Below, piece by piece: positions 1-8,164 of a stretch of 64,000 nt of DNA (position 1 is the stretch's first letter; the number at the start of each line of letters is the position of its first letter). The notes beneath the pieces are model-generated. The model saw nothing but the letters and a program-made list of their open reading frames with translations, ran no database searches and had not been told where the DNA came from. The stretch is from NCBI RefSeq assembly GCF_042879035.1, contig NZ_JBIAOU010000008.1, forward strand, positions 62,001 to 126,000, read 5' to 3'. The translations under genes and the position numbers were made by a program. The stretch is from Rhodococcus_G sp042879035 (GTDB lineage: Bacteria; Actinomycetota; Actinomycetes; Mycobacteriales; Mycobacteriaceae).

Positions 1-1550
1 ATCTTGTACTTGTCCTCGGTGCCGGACGGGCGTGCGGCGAACCACGCACTCGCCGTGCTCACCTTCAGCCCGCCCAGCGGGGCGCCGTTGCCGGGGGCCG
101 CGGTGAGGGTGGCGGTGATCGGTTCGCCGGCGAGTTCGGTCGCGGTGACCGCCTCCGGTGACAGGGCAGCCAGCGTCGCCTTCTGCGCCCGATCGGCAGG
201 TGCGTCCACCCGCGCGTACGCCGGGTCGCCGTACCGTGCGGTGAGGTCGCGGTACCGCGCCGACGGCGACGTGCCGGTGACGGCGAGGATCTCGGAGGCC
301 AGCAGCGCGAGCGCGATGCCGTCCTTGTCGGTGGTCCACACGCGGCCGTCGCGGCGCAGGAACGACGCGCCCGCACTCTCCTCGCCGCCGAACCCGAGCT
401 CCCCCGACAGCAGGCCCGGCACGAACCACTTGAACCCGACCGGCACCTCGACCAGTTCCCGGCCGAGGCCGGCGACGACCCGGTCGATCATCGACGAACT
501 GACGAGGGTCTTCCCGACCCTGGTGCCGGCGCCCCACCCGGGGCGGTGGGTGTACAGGTACTCGATCGCGACGGACAGGTAGTGGTTGGGGTTCATCAGT
601 CCGGCGTCGGGGGTGACGATGCCGTGCCGATCGGAGTCCGCGTCGTTTCCGGTGGCGATGTCGAAGCGGTCGCGGGCCCCGATCAGTGACGCCATCGCGT
701 GCGGCGACGAGCAGTCCATCCGGATCCTGCCGTCACTGTCGAGGGTCATGAACCGCCACGTCGCGTCGACCAGCGGGTTGACCACCGTCAGGTCGAGCCG
801 GTGCCGGTCGGCGATCGCGCCCCAGTAGTCGACGGCGGCCCCGCCCATCGGGTCGGCGCCGATGCGGATCCCGGCGGAGCGGACCGCGTCGAGGTCGACG
901 AGGTTCGGCAGGTCGTCGACGTAGGTACCGAGGTAGTCGAACGGGCGGGCGACCGTCGCCAGCGCGGTGGCCAGCGGCACGCGCCGCACCCCGTCCAGTC
1001 CCGCGGCGAGCAGTTCGTTGGCGCGGTCCTGGATGACGGACGTCGCGTCCGAGCCGGCCGGACCGCCGGTCGGAGGGTTGTACTTGAAGCCGCCGTCGCG
1101 CGGCGGGTTGTGCGAGGGGGTGACGACGATCCCGTCGGCGAGCGCGGTCGGCAGATCCGAATTGTGGCGCAGGATGGCGTGACTGACGGCCGGGGTGGGC
1201 GTGAAACGATCGGCGGCGTCGATCAGCACGTCGACACCGTTGCCGCCGAGCACCTCGAGGGCGCTCGTCCACGCCGGCTCCGACAGCGCGTGGGTGTCGC
1301 GTCCGAGGTACAGCGGACCGGTGATGCCCTTGCCCGCCCGGTACTCGACGATCGCCTGCGTCGTCGCCAGGATGTGCGCCTCGTTGAACGCGTCGTCGAG
1401 GCTGGAGCCGCGGTGCCCCGACGTGCCGAACGCGACCCGATGGTCGGGGTTCAGGGCGTCGGGCGTGCGCGTGTAGTACGCCGTCACCAGGTGTGCCAGA
1501 TCCTCCAGATCTCCCGCCTGTGCCGGCTGACCCGCCCGATCGTGTGTCAC
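1..1550 (-). CDS. pgm: Phosphoglucomutase, alpha-D-glucose-phosphate specific (3' end outside window)
   Basis: Interconverts glucose-1-phosphate and glucose-6-phosphate in the cytosol, linking glycogen, trehalose and cell-wall sugar nucleotide synthesis to glycolysis. The reverse-strand frame opens with GTG at 1550, five bases after a GGAGG, and runs off the left edge; about 516 codons are visible, so roughly 30 C-terminal residues are missing compared with the usual ~546. Visible motifs are VAFGTSGHRGSS (about residues 39-50) and the phosphoserine loop VVTPSHNPP with the catalytic serine near residue 146, typical of the bacterial Pgm subfamily. The gene lies downstream of the crcB operon on the same strand after about 90 bases, so read-through is possible but separate transcription is equally likely. 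Identification is firm; only the 3' end is unknown. Confidence 0.93.
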   Translation of the reverse strand, partial: MTHDRAGQPAQAGDLEDLAHLVTAYYTRTPDALNPDHRVAFGTSGHRGSSLDDAFNEAHILATTQAIVEYRAGKGITGPLYLGRDTHALSEPAWTSALEVLGGNGVDVLIDAADRFTPTPAVSHAILRHNSDLPTALADGIVVTPSHNPPRDGGFKYNPPTGGPAGSDATSVIQDRANELLAAGLDGVRRVPLATALATVARPFDYLGTYVDDLPNLVDLDAVRSAGIRIGADPMGGAAVDYWGAIADRHRLDLTVVNPLVDATWRFMTLDSDGRIRMDCSSPHAMASLIGARDRFDIATGNDADSDRHGIVTPDAGLMNPNHYLSVAIEYLYTHRPGWGAGTRVGKTLVSSSMIDRVVAGLGRELVEVPVGFKWFVPGLLSGELGFGGEESAGASFLRRDGRVWTTDKDGIALALLASEILAVTGTSPSARYRDLTARYGDPAYARVDAPADRAQKATLAALSPEAVTATELAGEPITATLTAAPGNGAPLGGLKVSTASAWFAARPSGTEDKYK

Positions 1551-1640
1551 GATGCCCTCCCTTGTGATTGCCCGCCCGTCGACGTGCTCCGTCATTCGAT
1601 CACGGCGCCGCGGGAGCCGCACCATGCCCGCCGCGACGGC

Positions 1641-2012
1641 TCAGCCGACCAGCGCCGCTCCGGCGGCGAAGCCCGCGACCGCGGCACCGATCCCGGCCAC
1701 GAGGGTGACCGTCACGTTCGCGGCGGTGAGCAGCCGGGCCCGGTCCTCGAGCAGGCGAACCGTCTCGTACCCGAACGTGCTGAACGTCGTCAGCGCGCCG
1801 CAGAAACCGGTGCCGACCAGGGTCCACAGCGCGCTGTCGTGGGAGGTCGCGGCGCCGGCGAGCGCACCGAGGATCGCGGATCCGATCACGTTGACGCACA
1901 GCGTCCCCCAGGGGAAGGCGGTGTCGTGGCGGGACTGCACCGCGCGGTCGAGGAGGAAGCGTGCCGGAGCCCCGACCGCGCCGCCGAGGAGCACCAGCAG
2001 AACCGTCGTCAC
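1641..2012 (-). CDS. crcB: Fluoride channel CrcB/Fluc (second copy of operon)
   Basis: Small four-helix membrane protein of 123 aa, the size of a Fluc fluoride channel subunit, which expels cytoplasmic fluoride. Hallmarks are the conserved Asn in VNVIGSAILG and the phenylalanine-box/sodium-site segment GALTTFSTFGYE. The start is GTG at 2012, inside the 4-base overlap GTGA with the stop of the DUF190 gene; the longer frame upstream is only overlap with that gene. It is the last gene of a minus-strand operon LON-domain, crcB, DUF190, crcB. Two diverged subunits in one operon suggest an obligate heterodimer, as known for paired Fluc genes in some Gram-positives; that pairing is inference here. 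Confidence 0.93.
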   Translation of the reverse strand: MTTVLLVLLGGAVGAPARFLLDRAVQSRHDTAFPWGTLCVNVIGSAILGALAGAATSHDSALWTLVGTGFCGALTTFSTFGYETVRLLEDRARLLTAANVTVTLVAGIGAAVAGFAAGAALVG

Positions 2013-2371
2013 GCCGGGCTGTCGCTCACGTGCACCCGCTCGACCGGCTCGACGGTCACCGTGGCGTGGGTCAGCAGTTCGGCGACGGTGTCGAGGAATC
2101 CGCGGATCCGCGTTTCCTCGTCGACGACGACCACCAGGACCGGCAGCCCGTCCGCCAGGTCGAGCAGCCGGGTGGTGTGGATGTGCGACGACGCACCGTA
2201 GCCTTCGATGCCGCGCCAGACACTGGCGCCCGCGAGCCCGGCGTCGCGGGCCCGGCGCACGATCTCCTGGTACTTCGGCCGGTGGTGCCACAGGTCGTCG
2301 AGACCGAGAATGATCGACAGCCGCAACTCCGGCCGTGACACCAGTACCGGGGTCTGTTCCGCGTCAGCCAT
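2009..2371 (-). CDS. DUF190 family protein between two crcB genes
   Basis: A 120-aa soluble protein of the DUF190 family, which has a PII-like ferredoxin fold and is often found next to crcB. The sequence is compact with an LRLSIILG strand, a GAxxWRGIEGYG turn and a long hydrophobic strand LPVLVVVVDEE, consistent with a small alpha/beta ligand-binding fold. It overlaps the downstream crcB by 4 bases and ends one base after the upstream crcB stop, so its translation is almost certainly coupled to both channel subunits. A role as a regulator or sensor of fluoride export is inferred from this position only; no catalytic residues are apparent. Confidence 0.88.
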   Translation of the reverse strand: MADAEQTPVLVSRPELRLSIILGLDDLWHHRPKYQEIVRRARDAGLAGASVWRGIEGYGASSHIHTTRLLDLADGLPVLVVVVDEETRIRGFLDTVAELLTHATVTVEPVERVHVSDSPA

Positions 2372-2372
2372 G

Positions 2373-2786
2373 TCAGGTTCCCCTTCCGGTCCGGATGCCG
2401 ACGACGGCCCGGGTGATCGACAGTCCCGTCATCACCGCGACGAGCGCGGCGACGACACTGCCTGCCAGGTAGGCGACGGCGACCGGCGCGTGGCCGTCGG
2501 CGTACAGCCCGCGCACCTCGACCGCGTACGTCGAGAAGGTGGTGAAGCCACCGAGGACGCCGACACCGAGGAACGGCCGCAGCAGCCGGTGCGCCGGCCA
2601 CACGTCCACGACGAGGACCATCAGGATGCCGATCAGGAAGCAGCCGAGCACATTCGCGGTCGCGGTCGCCCACGGAATCGTTCCGCTGTGCACGGGCATC
2701 GCGACGGACAGCGCGTACCGCGCCAGGGCGCCGACGGCACCGCCCGCGGCGACCACCGCGACCGGTCCCGCCTCACCGCGCATCAC
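2373..2786 (-). CDS. crcB: Fluoride channel CrcB/Fluc (first copy of operon)
   Basis: 137-aa four-helix membrane protein of the Fluc family. It carries the family signatures ATANVLGCFLIG (pore Asn) and GGFTTFSTYAVE (Phe-box and central sodium site). The start at 2786 overlaps the stop of the LON-domain gene (2783) by 4 bases, and one base separates its stop from the DUF190 gene. It differs substantially from the downstream crcB, so the pair is not a recent duplication. A heterodimeric channel made with the downstream copy is the likely arrangement. I looked for a fluoride riboswitch in front of the operon and did not see its conserved core. Confidence 0.93.
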   Translation of the reverse strand: MMRGEAGPVAVVAAGGAVGALARYALSVAMPVHSGTIPWATATANVLGCFLIGILMVLVVDVWPAHRLLRPFLGVGVLGGFTTFSTYAVEVRGLYADGHAPVAVAYLAGSVVAALVAVMTGLSITRAVVGIRTGRGT

Positions 2787-3490
2787 GCCTCCCCGCCACC
2801 CGGATCCGCGAGCCGGAACCGCAGCGCCGCCACGACGTCGTCCAGCGCGTCGATCAGGGCCGCCACCCGTTGACGAGGACCCGGCGCGGACAGCACCCGC
2901 AGTCTATCGATCGCGCCGAGAGGCAGTGCCCGGGCGAGCGCGAATCCGCGTCGACCGGGATCGCCGTCGAGTGATTCCCAGTCCGGGAACCGGGGCGCCG
3001 TGAAGCCCCGCGCGCGTGACGCGGCGCCGGCGAGATCGGTCAGTTCCGCGATCCGGTCGGTCAACTCCGCGACCATCGCGGCACCGACCGCGGACGGCTC
3101 GTCCGGCCACGACCGCACCCGGGCCCGCGGGTAGGGGTCGTCGTCGAGCCAGTCGTCGACCCGGATCCGATGCCCGCCGACGCATCCGAGCAGAAGCCGG
3201 CCGCCGGCCGCCGGACTGCAGGAGGTGATCCGCGCGACCGTGCCGACCGAGGTCCGCTCGTCGCCGCCGCCGACCTCATGGCCGCGTGTGATCAGCACGA
3301 CACCGAACCGCATCCGGTCCGGTGCGGCCACGCAGTGGTCGACCATCGCCAGATAGCGCGGTTCGAAGATCTGCAGCGGCAGCTCCTCACCGGGCAGCAG
3401 CACCGCGCCCAGCGGGAACATCGGCAACTCCGTCCCCGGCGCGAGGAGCGGCAGGTTTCCGGCGGCGTCGACACCCTCGTCCCATCCCAT
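2783..3490 (-). CDS. LON peptidase substrate-binding domain protein
   Basis: 235-aa protein made only of a LON-protease N-terminal (substrate-binding) domain: it has MFPLGAVLLPGEELPLQIFEPRY near the N-terminus (residues ~24-46) and a GTVARIT strand, but no AAA+ or Ser-Lys protease part. Such stand-alone LON-N proteins are widespread in Actinobacteria and of unsettled function; protein-interaction or quality-control roles are proposed. It is the promoter-proximal gene of the crcB operon and overlaps crcB by 4 bases. Why it should be co-expressed with fluoride channels is not evident from sequence. The ATG at 3490 is the first start in a clean frame that matches the family N-terminus. Confidence 0.88.
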   Translation of the reverse strand: MGWDEGVDAAGNLPLLAPGTELPMFPLGAVLLPGEELPLQIFEPRYLAMVDHCVAAPDRMRFGVVLITRGHEVGGGDERTSVGTVARITSCSPAAGGRLLLGCVGGHRIRVDDWLDDDPYPRARVRSWPDEPSAVGAAMVAELTDRIAELTDLAGAASRARGFTAPRFPDWESLDGDPGRRGFALARALPLGAIDRLRVLSAPGPRQRVAALIDALDDVVAALRFRLADPGGGEA

Positions 3491-3786
3491 CGAGACAGGC
3501 TAGCAACCCGCCGACCTGCGCCTGGGCAGGCAAGCAGGGACGGGTCCCACCCCGCCACCGCATTCCGAACACGCATCGACCCGACCGACCTCACCGGTCC
3601 GGCCACCTTCGCCGCCGAACCCGGCTATCGTGATCCACATCATGTGACGCCGCCGGGTTCGGCGCGAGGTCGCTGATCCTCTTCCGACTCTCGAACGCCA
3701 CCCGGGCGCCGATCTCTCGGCGCCGTGCTCCGGCGACCGATCTCGAGCTGATCGACCCGACACCGACCGGCAGGAAGGGTCCGTTG
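3491..3786. promoter_or_regulatory. Divergent intergenic region between the crcB operon and a lipase gene
   Basis: About 296 bases without a credible gene. It must hold the promoter of the minus-strand LON/crcB operon and that of the plus-strand lipase. The lipase ribosome-binding site AGGAAGGG lies at 3772-3779. No fluoride riboswitch core, tRNA or strong hairpin was recognised. Confidence 0.5.
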
Positions 3787-4986
3787 ATGCGTTCGATTCT
3801 CACCCGGCTGCTCGGAGCCGCAGCAGCCGCCGCCCTGCTCGGAACCGCACCCCTGATGGGCACCGCCCCGATCGTCTCCGCCCAACCCACCTTCCCCGGC
3901 GCGGATCCCGACGTCTTCCACGTCGCGCCCCCGGATCTCGGCGCCCACGCCAACGGCGACGTCCTGGGGGTGCGTCCGGTCGACGTGTCACGTTACGGAA
4001 ACGCCGACGGCTGGCAGATCCTGTTCCGTTCCACGAACTCGTCCGGCGCCCCGATCGCCGCGACGACCACACTGATGGTGCCGCGCGGCGGCGTGGACCG
4101 ACCTCTCGTCTCGTACCAGGCCATCATCAACTCCCTCGGCACCCGGTGCGCCCCGTCTCACAGCCTGTTCGACGGGCAGTTCACCGAGGCGCCGGCGATC
4201 GGACCGATCCTGCTGCGCGGCTGGGCGGTCGCGATCCCCGACCACCTCGGCCCGAACAGCGCGTACGGCGCGGCCCGGCTCGGTGGGCAGATCGCACTGG
4301 ACGGCATCCGCGCCGTCCAACGGCTGCCCGAGGCCCGGGTCGGCCACAGCGCCGTCGGCCTGGTCGGCTACTCGGGCGGCGGCATGGCCACCGGCTGGGC
4401 GGCGGCACTGGCCCCGACCTACGCACCCGAACTGCCGATCGTCGGTGTCGCGCAGGGCGGTGTGCCGACCAATCTGAACGAGATGGCCGCCGGTCTGGGA
4501 CTCGCGCCGCACCCCCTGTTCGGGCTGGCGTTCGCCGCCACCCTCGGCCTCGAGCGGGAGTACCCGACGCGGATCGCGGTGTCACCGTTCCTCACACCGA
4601 CCGGCGCCGCGCTGCGCGACCGCATCGTCGACGGCTGCTCCGAGGACATCATCGACAACGGCGCCGGCCACAGCACCGCCGAGGTGACGAGCGAACCGGG
4701 ACGGATCCTCGAACCTCCGATGCGGACCGTCTTCGACGAGAACAGCCTGATCAGCTATCCGGGAGCTCCGCGAGCACCGGTGTTCGCGTGGCACGGGTCC
4801 GGGGACCAGCTGGCACCGCTCGCCTCGACCGCCGCGACGATGAGCCACTGGTGCGCGTCCGGGACGCGAGTGCTGCTCAACGTCCTGCCGGGTGACCACG
4901 GGCCGGCGTCGATCGCCGGGATCCCGGGGGTGTTCGGCTACCTCGGTGACCGGTTCGCCGGCATCCCGGCACCGAGCAACTGCTGA
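3787..4986 (+). CDS. Secreted lipase, LIP (secretory lipase) family
   Basis: 399-aa exported alpha/beta-hydrolase that should cleave acylglycerols or other esters outside the membrane. A Sec signal peptide occupies residues ~1-33 (hydrophobic run rich in Ala/Leu ending VSA-Q). The nucleophile elbow is VGYSGGGMATGW, with the acid in WHGSGDQLAP and the histidine in PGDHGPAS near the C-terminus, the order expected for the family. The start is ATG 3787, seven bases after AGGAAGGG; an in-frame TTG lies just upstream. The gene is monocistronic and ends convergently against the small gene at 5016-5366, inside a 23-base tandem duplication. Substrate preference cannot be judged from sequence. Confidence 0.9.
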   Translation: MRSILTRLLGAAAAAALLGTAPLMGTAPIVSAQPTFPGADPDVFHVAPPDLGAHANGDVLGVRPVDVSRYGNADGWQILFRSTNSSGAPIAATTTLMVPRGGVDRPLVSYQAIINSLGTRCAPSHSLFDGQFTEAPAIGPILLRGWAVAIPDHLGPNSAYGAARLGGQIALDGIRAVQRLPEARVGHSAVGLVGYSGGGMATGWAAALAPTYAPELPIVGVAQGGVPTNLNEMAAGLGLAPHPLFGLAFAATLGLEREYPTRIAVSPFLTPTGAALRDRIVDGCSEDIIDNGAGHSTAEVTSEPGRILEPPMRTVFDENSLISYPGAPRAPVFAWHGSGDQLAPLASTAATMSHWCASGTRVLLNVLPGDHGPASIAGIPGVFGYLGDRFAGIPAPSNC

Positions 4987-5019
4987 GCCCGCTCAGGTGC
5001 AACTGCCGAGCCCGCTCAG
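4976..5019. repeat. Tandem 21-bp direct repeat spanning two convergent stop codons
   Basis: Two copies of gcaactgcYgagcccgctcag, at 4976-4996 and 4999-5019 (period 23), differ at one base. The first copy holds the TGA of the lipase gene (4984-4986); the second holds the stop (TCA on the plus strand, 5016-5018) of the opposing small gene. It looks like a slipped-strand duplication at the convergence point. Confidence 0.8.
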
Positions 5020-5366
5020 TTCGTCGGCCACGGCGGCAGCGGCGGCTTGACCCACGTGATCTTCTCGTCGCCGTGCGCGGGTGTGGCACGCGGGTCGTCG
5101 GGATGCGCCGCCGCCCACCGGGACTTCTCGTCGAGGAGGTCGGCGACGACGGTCCACGTCTCCCGCGTGCTCGGCGGGTTCGCTCCCGCGGCGCGGGCCA
5201 GCCGCCGCAGCCGATCGTCGGGCATCGCGAGCAGTTCGGCGGAGGTGATGGCGTGGTCCCACACGAACCGGGCCAGGACCAGCGCCTTGTCGCGGCGCCG
5301 GCTCGACGCCGCGTCGGTGTGCGCGAAGTCGACGGCCTGCGGGGTGTCGGGGTCGCCGGGGGTCAC
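5016..5366 (-). CDS. Hypothetical protein, 116 aa
   Basis: I do not recognise this family. The product is soluble, 116 aa, acidic-to-neutral and Ala/Arg/Asp-rich, without signal peptide, membrane helix or cysteines. It has a central helical stretch (LARFVWDHAITSAELLAMP) and a C-terminal tail ending in a proline-rich KPPLPPWPTN. The start is GTG 5366 and codon use resembles neighbouring genes, which argues that it is real. It lies between the lipase and the tmRNA gene; the strong tmRNA terminator (5394-5423) separates it from ssrA, so it probably has its own promoter in the narrow space between. Confidence 0.65.
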   Translation of the reverse strand: MTPGDPDTPQAVDFAHTDAASSRRRDKALVLARFVWDHAITSAELLAMPDDRLRRLARAAGANPPSTRETWTVVADLLDEKSRWAAAHPDDPRATPAHGDEKITWVKPPLPPWPTN

Positions 5367-5393
5367 GTCGACAAGACTAGTGCGGAAAGGGGC

Positions 5394-5423
5394 GAGGCCC
5401 CGGACCGTGTGGTCCGGGGCCTC
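5394..5423 (-). terminator. Intrinsic terminator of tmRNA
   Basis: Perfect 13-bp stem GAGGCCCCGGACC / GGTCCGGGGCCTC with a 4-base loop, starting five bases beyond the tmRNA 3' end on the minus strand. The downstream tract is not strongly U-rich, as is common in high-GC actinobacteria. Confidence 0.85.
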
Positions 5424-5427
5424 GTTC

Positions 5428-5799
5428 GGTGGAGCTGCCGGGAATTGAACCCGGGTCCTACGCAGCTTCGCCTGGGCTTCTCCGTGTGCAGTTCGCTATG
5501 CCTCTACTTGGATCTCCCGGTCTCGCGAACAAGCCGTGATGACGATCCCAGTCACTGTTGGATGTCCCGTCCGACTCCGTGACCGAGCCGAGCGGTGGAG
5601 CCCTCTAGCTGATGCCAGTACCCGACCCGAGGGCGAGATCGGACTGACAGACACGCTTCGCTACTTAGGCAGCGAGAGCGTAGTCGCGCTGATTGGAATC
5701 GGCGCTTAATTGGTTGCATCGACGCTTACGGTGGTCTCTTGCCTGCACCGACACGCTTCCCCTGACTCAACGTACGCAGTCGAAACCGTTCAGCCCCGT
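5428..5799 (-). ncRNA. ssrA: Transfer-messenger RNA (tmRNA, SsrA)
   Basis: 372-nt tmRNA that rescues ribosomes stalled on broken mRNA and tags the nascent chain for proteolysis. The 5' end GGGGCUGAACGGUUUCGAC and the 3' T-arm/acceptor (GGUUCAAUUCCCGGC followed by AGCUCCACC) form the alanine-tRNA-like domain; the final A of CCA is not encoded. The tag reading frame is 5703 down to 5665, giving ADSNQRDYALAA then UAA, the form expected in Rhodococcus and close to the mycobacterial ADSHQRDYALAA. The tag is preceded by AUUAAGC. Its protein partner SmpB is encoded 5.5 kb away on the same strand. Confidence 0.97.
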
Positions 5800-5806
5800 A
5801 CGTACC

Positions 5807-5823
5807 CAGCACCATGCTGGGAC
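5807..5823. promoter_or_regulatory. Inverted repeat just upstream of tmRNA 5' end
   Basis: CCCAGCA-CCA-TGCTGGG, a perfect 7-3-7 palindrome 8 to 24 bases upstream of the mature tmRNA 5' end. It falls where the promoter or the 5' leader of the precursor would be, so it could be an operator or a processing hairpin. No decision is possible from sequence. Confidence 0.4.
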
Positions 5824-5987
5824 CACACACTGTAACGTCCCGCGGCCGAGAAATCATCCCCGCTCTTCGTCGGCGTGTCGCCCGGCCCAAATGCTGGACA
5901 ATCGTCCAAGCCGCTCGTACTCTCCGGACCCTGCTCGACTCATGATTCGTGACACGGTTTCCTCGGCGGAAGAGTTCCGGACAGCCC

Positions 5988-8087
5988 ATGACATTCGCAG
6001 CCCCACGACGCTCGCTCGTCCCCGCACTGGTCCTCGCCCTCGCCCTCGGGGTGTCGACGGCAGGCGCCGCACCCGCCACAGCGCCCACCGCGCCCGGCGA
6101 CGATCCCGTGTTCGGGCTCGCCAACGGCTGCTACGCCCTCCGCTCCGAACAGTCGGGCCACTTCACCCGTCTCACCCCGGACGGCTACCGCGTCGACGCC
6201 CGCCAGGGTGACGCCGAGACATTCCGCGTGCACGCCGCCCAGCTCGGCCGGTTCATGTTCTACGGCCGCGGCGGCGAGATGCTCGCCCACGGCGGCGGCA
6301 ACGGCATCGTCGCCACCCGCGACGCGACACCCGCGACGGACTGGACCCTGACCCACACCGACGGCGTGTACAGCCTCACCGCCACCGACAACGGCAACCA
6401 GCTCACCACGCACGACGGGCGCCTGTACTCGTCCGAACCCGGCCTCGACCCGGACGGCGGACGCTTCACCCTCGTCCCGGCGTCGGGGTGCGCCGACTTC
6501 CCGGACTCCGAGGTGAACGCCACCGGCACCCCGCTGTCCGGGACCGGACCGAACGGGGAGGTCCGCGGTTTCATCGACGCCCACGTCCATCTCGACGCCA
6601 ACCTCTTCATCGGTGGCGACGTGCACTGCGGCACCCCGTTCGACCCGCAGGGCATCACCGTCGCGCTGCGGGACTGCCCGGACCACGGCACCGACGGCCT
6701 GCCCGCACTGCTCGAGAACGTGATCTCGCACGGCACCCCGTTCGAGCAGCACGACACGACCGGCTGGCCCACGTTCGAGGACTGGCCGGCGCACGATTCG
6801 CTCACCCACGAGCAGACCTACTACCGGTGGGTCGAGCGGGCCTGGCGCGGCGGGCTGCGGATCTTCACCAATCTGCTGGTGAACAACCACGTGCTGTGCG
6901 AGGTCTATCCGCTCAAGAGCGGGTCGTGCAACGACATGGACACCGTGCGCGCGCAGGCCGCGCAGGCGCACGCCGTGCAGGACTACATCGACGCCCAGTA
7001 CGGCGGGCCCGGTCGCGGCTGGTTCCGCATCGTCAGCTCGCCCGAGGAGGTCCGGCAGGTCGCGGCCGCGGGCAAACTTGCGGCGACCCTCGGCATCGAG
7101 GTGTCCGAGCCGTTCGGCTGCGGGATCCGGCACGGCGTCGCGCAGTGCACCGAGGCCGACGTCGACCGCGGCCTCGACGAGGTGTACGACCTCGGGGTCC
7201 GGCAGATGATCGTGACCCACAAGTTCGACAACGCGTTCGGCGGCGTCCGCTTCGACTCCGGCGTGCAGGGGGTCGCGGTCAACGCGGGCAACTTCCTCGG
7301 CACCGGCCGGTTCTGGGAGGCGGAGCCGTGCACGACCGCCGAGCACGACAACCCGCTGCTGTCGGTGGGCGACGGTCCGGCCGAGGCCCTCGCCGCGTTG
7401 CCCGCCGGCGTCACCACGCCGGTCTACCCCGAGGGACCGCTGTGCAACGTCCGTGGCCTCACCCCCCTCGGCGAGCACATGATCCGCGGCATGACGGACC
7501 GCGGCATGATCGTCGACATCGACCACATGAGCGTGAAGACGGCCGACGCGACGCTCCGCATTCTCGAGGACGCGGGCTATTCCGGTGTGGTGTCCAGCCA
7601 CAGTTGGTCGGATCCACTGTTCTACCAGCGGATCTACGCGCTCGGCGGGTTCGTCGCGCTGTACGCCGGCCAGCTCGACCCGCAGGAACGTGAACCGGGC
7701 CAGGATCCGAAGGCGGACCGTGCCCCCGGCTTCGTCGCGGCGTGGCGCGACGCCCGAGCGCAGCGCAGCGAGGACTACTACTTCGGGTTCGGCTACGGCG
7801 CCGACACCAACGGCTTCGGCCCGCAGGCGGCCCCGCGGAAGGACGCGGCCGAGAACCCCCTGATCTACCCGTACACGACCTTCGACGGCGGGACGGTGAT
7901 GGACCGCCAGCGGACCGGCGAGCGGGTCTTCGACCTGAACACCGACGGCGTCGCCCAGTACGGACTGATTCCCGACTGGATCGCGGACATGCGGACCGCG
8001 GCGGGCCCGGACAGCGACCGGATCATCGAGGACATGAGCCGCGGCGCCGAAGCGTATCTGCAGATGTGGGAGCGCGTCGCGAAGTAG
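5988..8087 (+). CDS. Secreted membrane-dipeptidase-like hydrolase (peptidase M19 / amidohydrolase superfamily)
   Basis: About 699 aa from ATG 5988. An N-terminal Sec signal peptide (hydrophobic core LVPALVLALALGVSTAGAAP) is followed by a lectin-like/beta-trefoil-looking region (~40-160) and a large metal-dependent hydrolase domain (~200-690). Metal-site motifs are GFIDAHVHLD (HxH), IVTHKFDN, MIVDIDHMSV and GVVSSHSWSD; the last two match the M19 renal-dipeptidase pattern (iDxxHxS ... SHS). The protein should act outside the membrane on dipeptides or similar amides; the real substrate is unknown. It is much longer than classical M19 enzymes (~400 aa). A GTG at 5949 would extend the frame by 13 residues and bury the signal peptide, so the ATG is preferred, although its ribosome-binding site is weak. 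Confidence 0.8.
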   Translation: MTFAAPRRSLVPALVLALALGVSTAGAAPATAPTAPGDDPVFGLANGCYALRSEQSGHFTRLTPDGYRVDARQGDAETFRVHAAQLGRFMFYGRGGEMLAHGGGNGIVATRDATPATDWTLTHTDGVYSLTATDNGNQLTTHDGRLYSSEPGLDPDGGRFTLVPASGCADFPDSEVNATGTPLSGTGPNGEVRGFIDAHVHLDANLFIGGDVHCGTPFDPQGITVALRDCPDHGTDGLPALLENVISHGTPFEQHDTTGWPTFEDWPAHDSLTHEQTYYRWVERAWRGGLRIFTNLLVNNHVLCEVYPLKSGSCNDMDTVRAQAAQAHAVQDYIDAQYGGPGRGWFRIVSSPEEVRQVAAAGKLAATLGIEVSEPFGCGIRHGVAQCTEADVDRGLDEVYDLGVRQMIVTHKFDNAFGGVRFDSGVQGVAVNAGNFLGTGRFWEAEPCTTAEHDNPLLSVGDGPAEALAALPAGVTTPVYPEGPLCNVRGLTPLGEHMIRGMTDRGMIVDIDHMSVKTADATLRILEDAGYSGVVSSHSWSDPLFYQRIYALGGFVALYAGQLDPQEREPGQDPKADRAPGFVAAWRDARAQRSEDYYFGFGYGADTNGFGPQAAPRKDAAENPLIYPYTTFDGGTVMDRQRTGERVFDLNTDGVAQYGLIPDWIADMRTAAGPDSDRIIEDMSRGAEAYLQMWERVAK

Positions 8088-8164
8088 CCGAATCGTCCGG
8101 CCGCGGTGGGCACGTGGGCCTAGACTCGAGGTGCAGCCGACACCGCAACCGCCAGGAGGCCGCC

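Noticed and set aside
699..2201. Long plus-strand open frame of 500 codons across pgm and crcB
   Set aside because: Antisense to pgm, crcB and DUF190; composition is Arg/Val/Asp-rich shadow coding with no family features.
3491..3786. Possible fluoride riboswitch upstream of the crcB operon
   Set aside because: The reverse strand lacks the conserved GGNGATGG and downstream pseudoknot segments; only generic GC-rich sequence is seen.
5940..7601. Long minus-strand open frame across the dipeptidase gene
   Set aside because: Antisense shadow of the M19-type gene; low-complexity Val/Glu/His/Arg protein without motifs.
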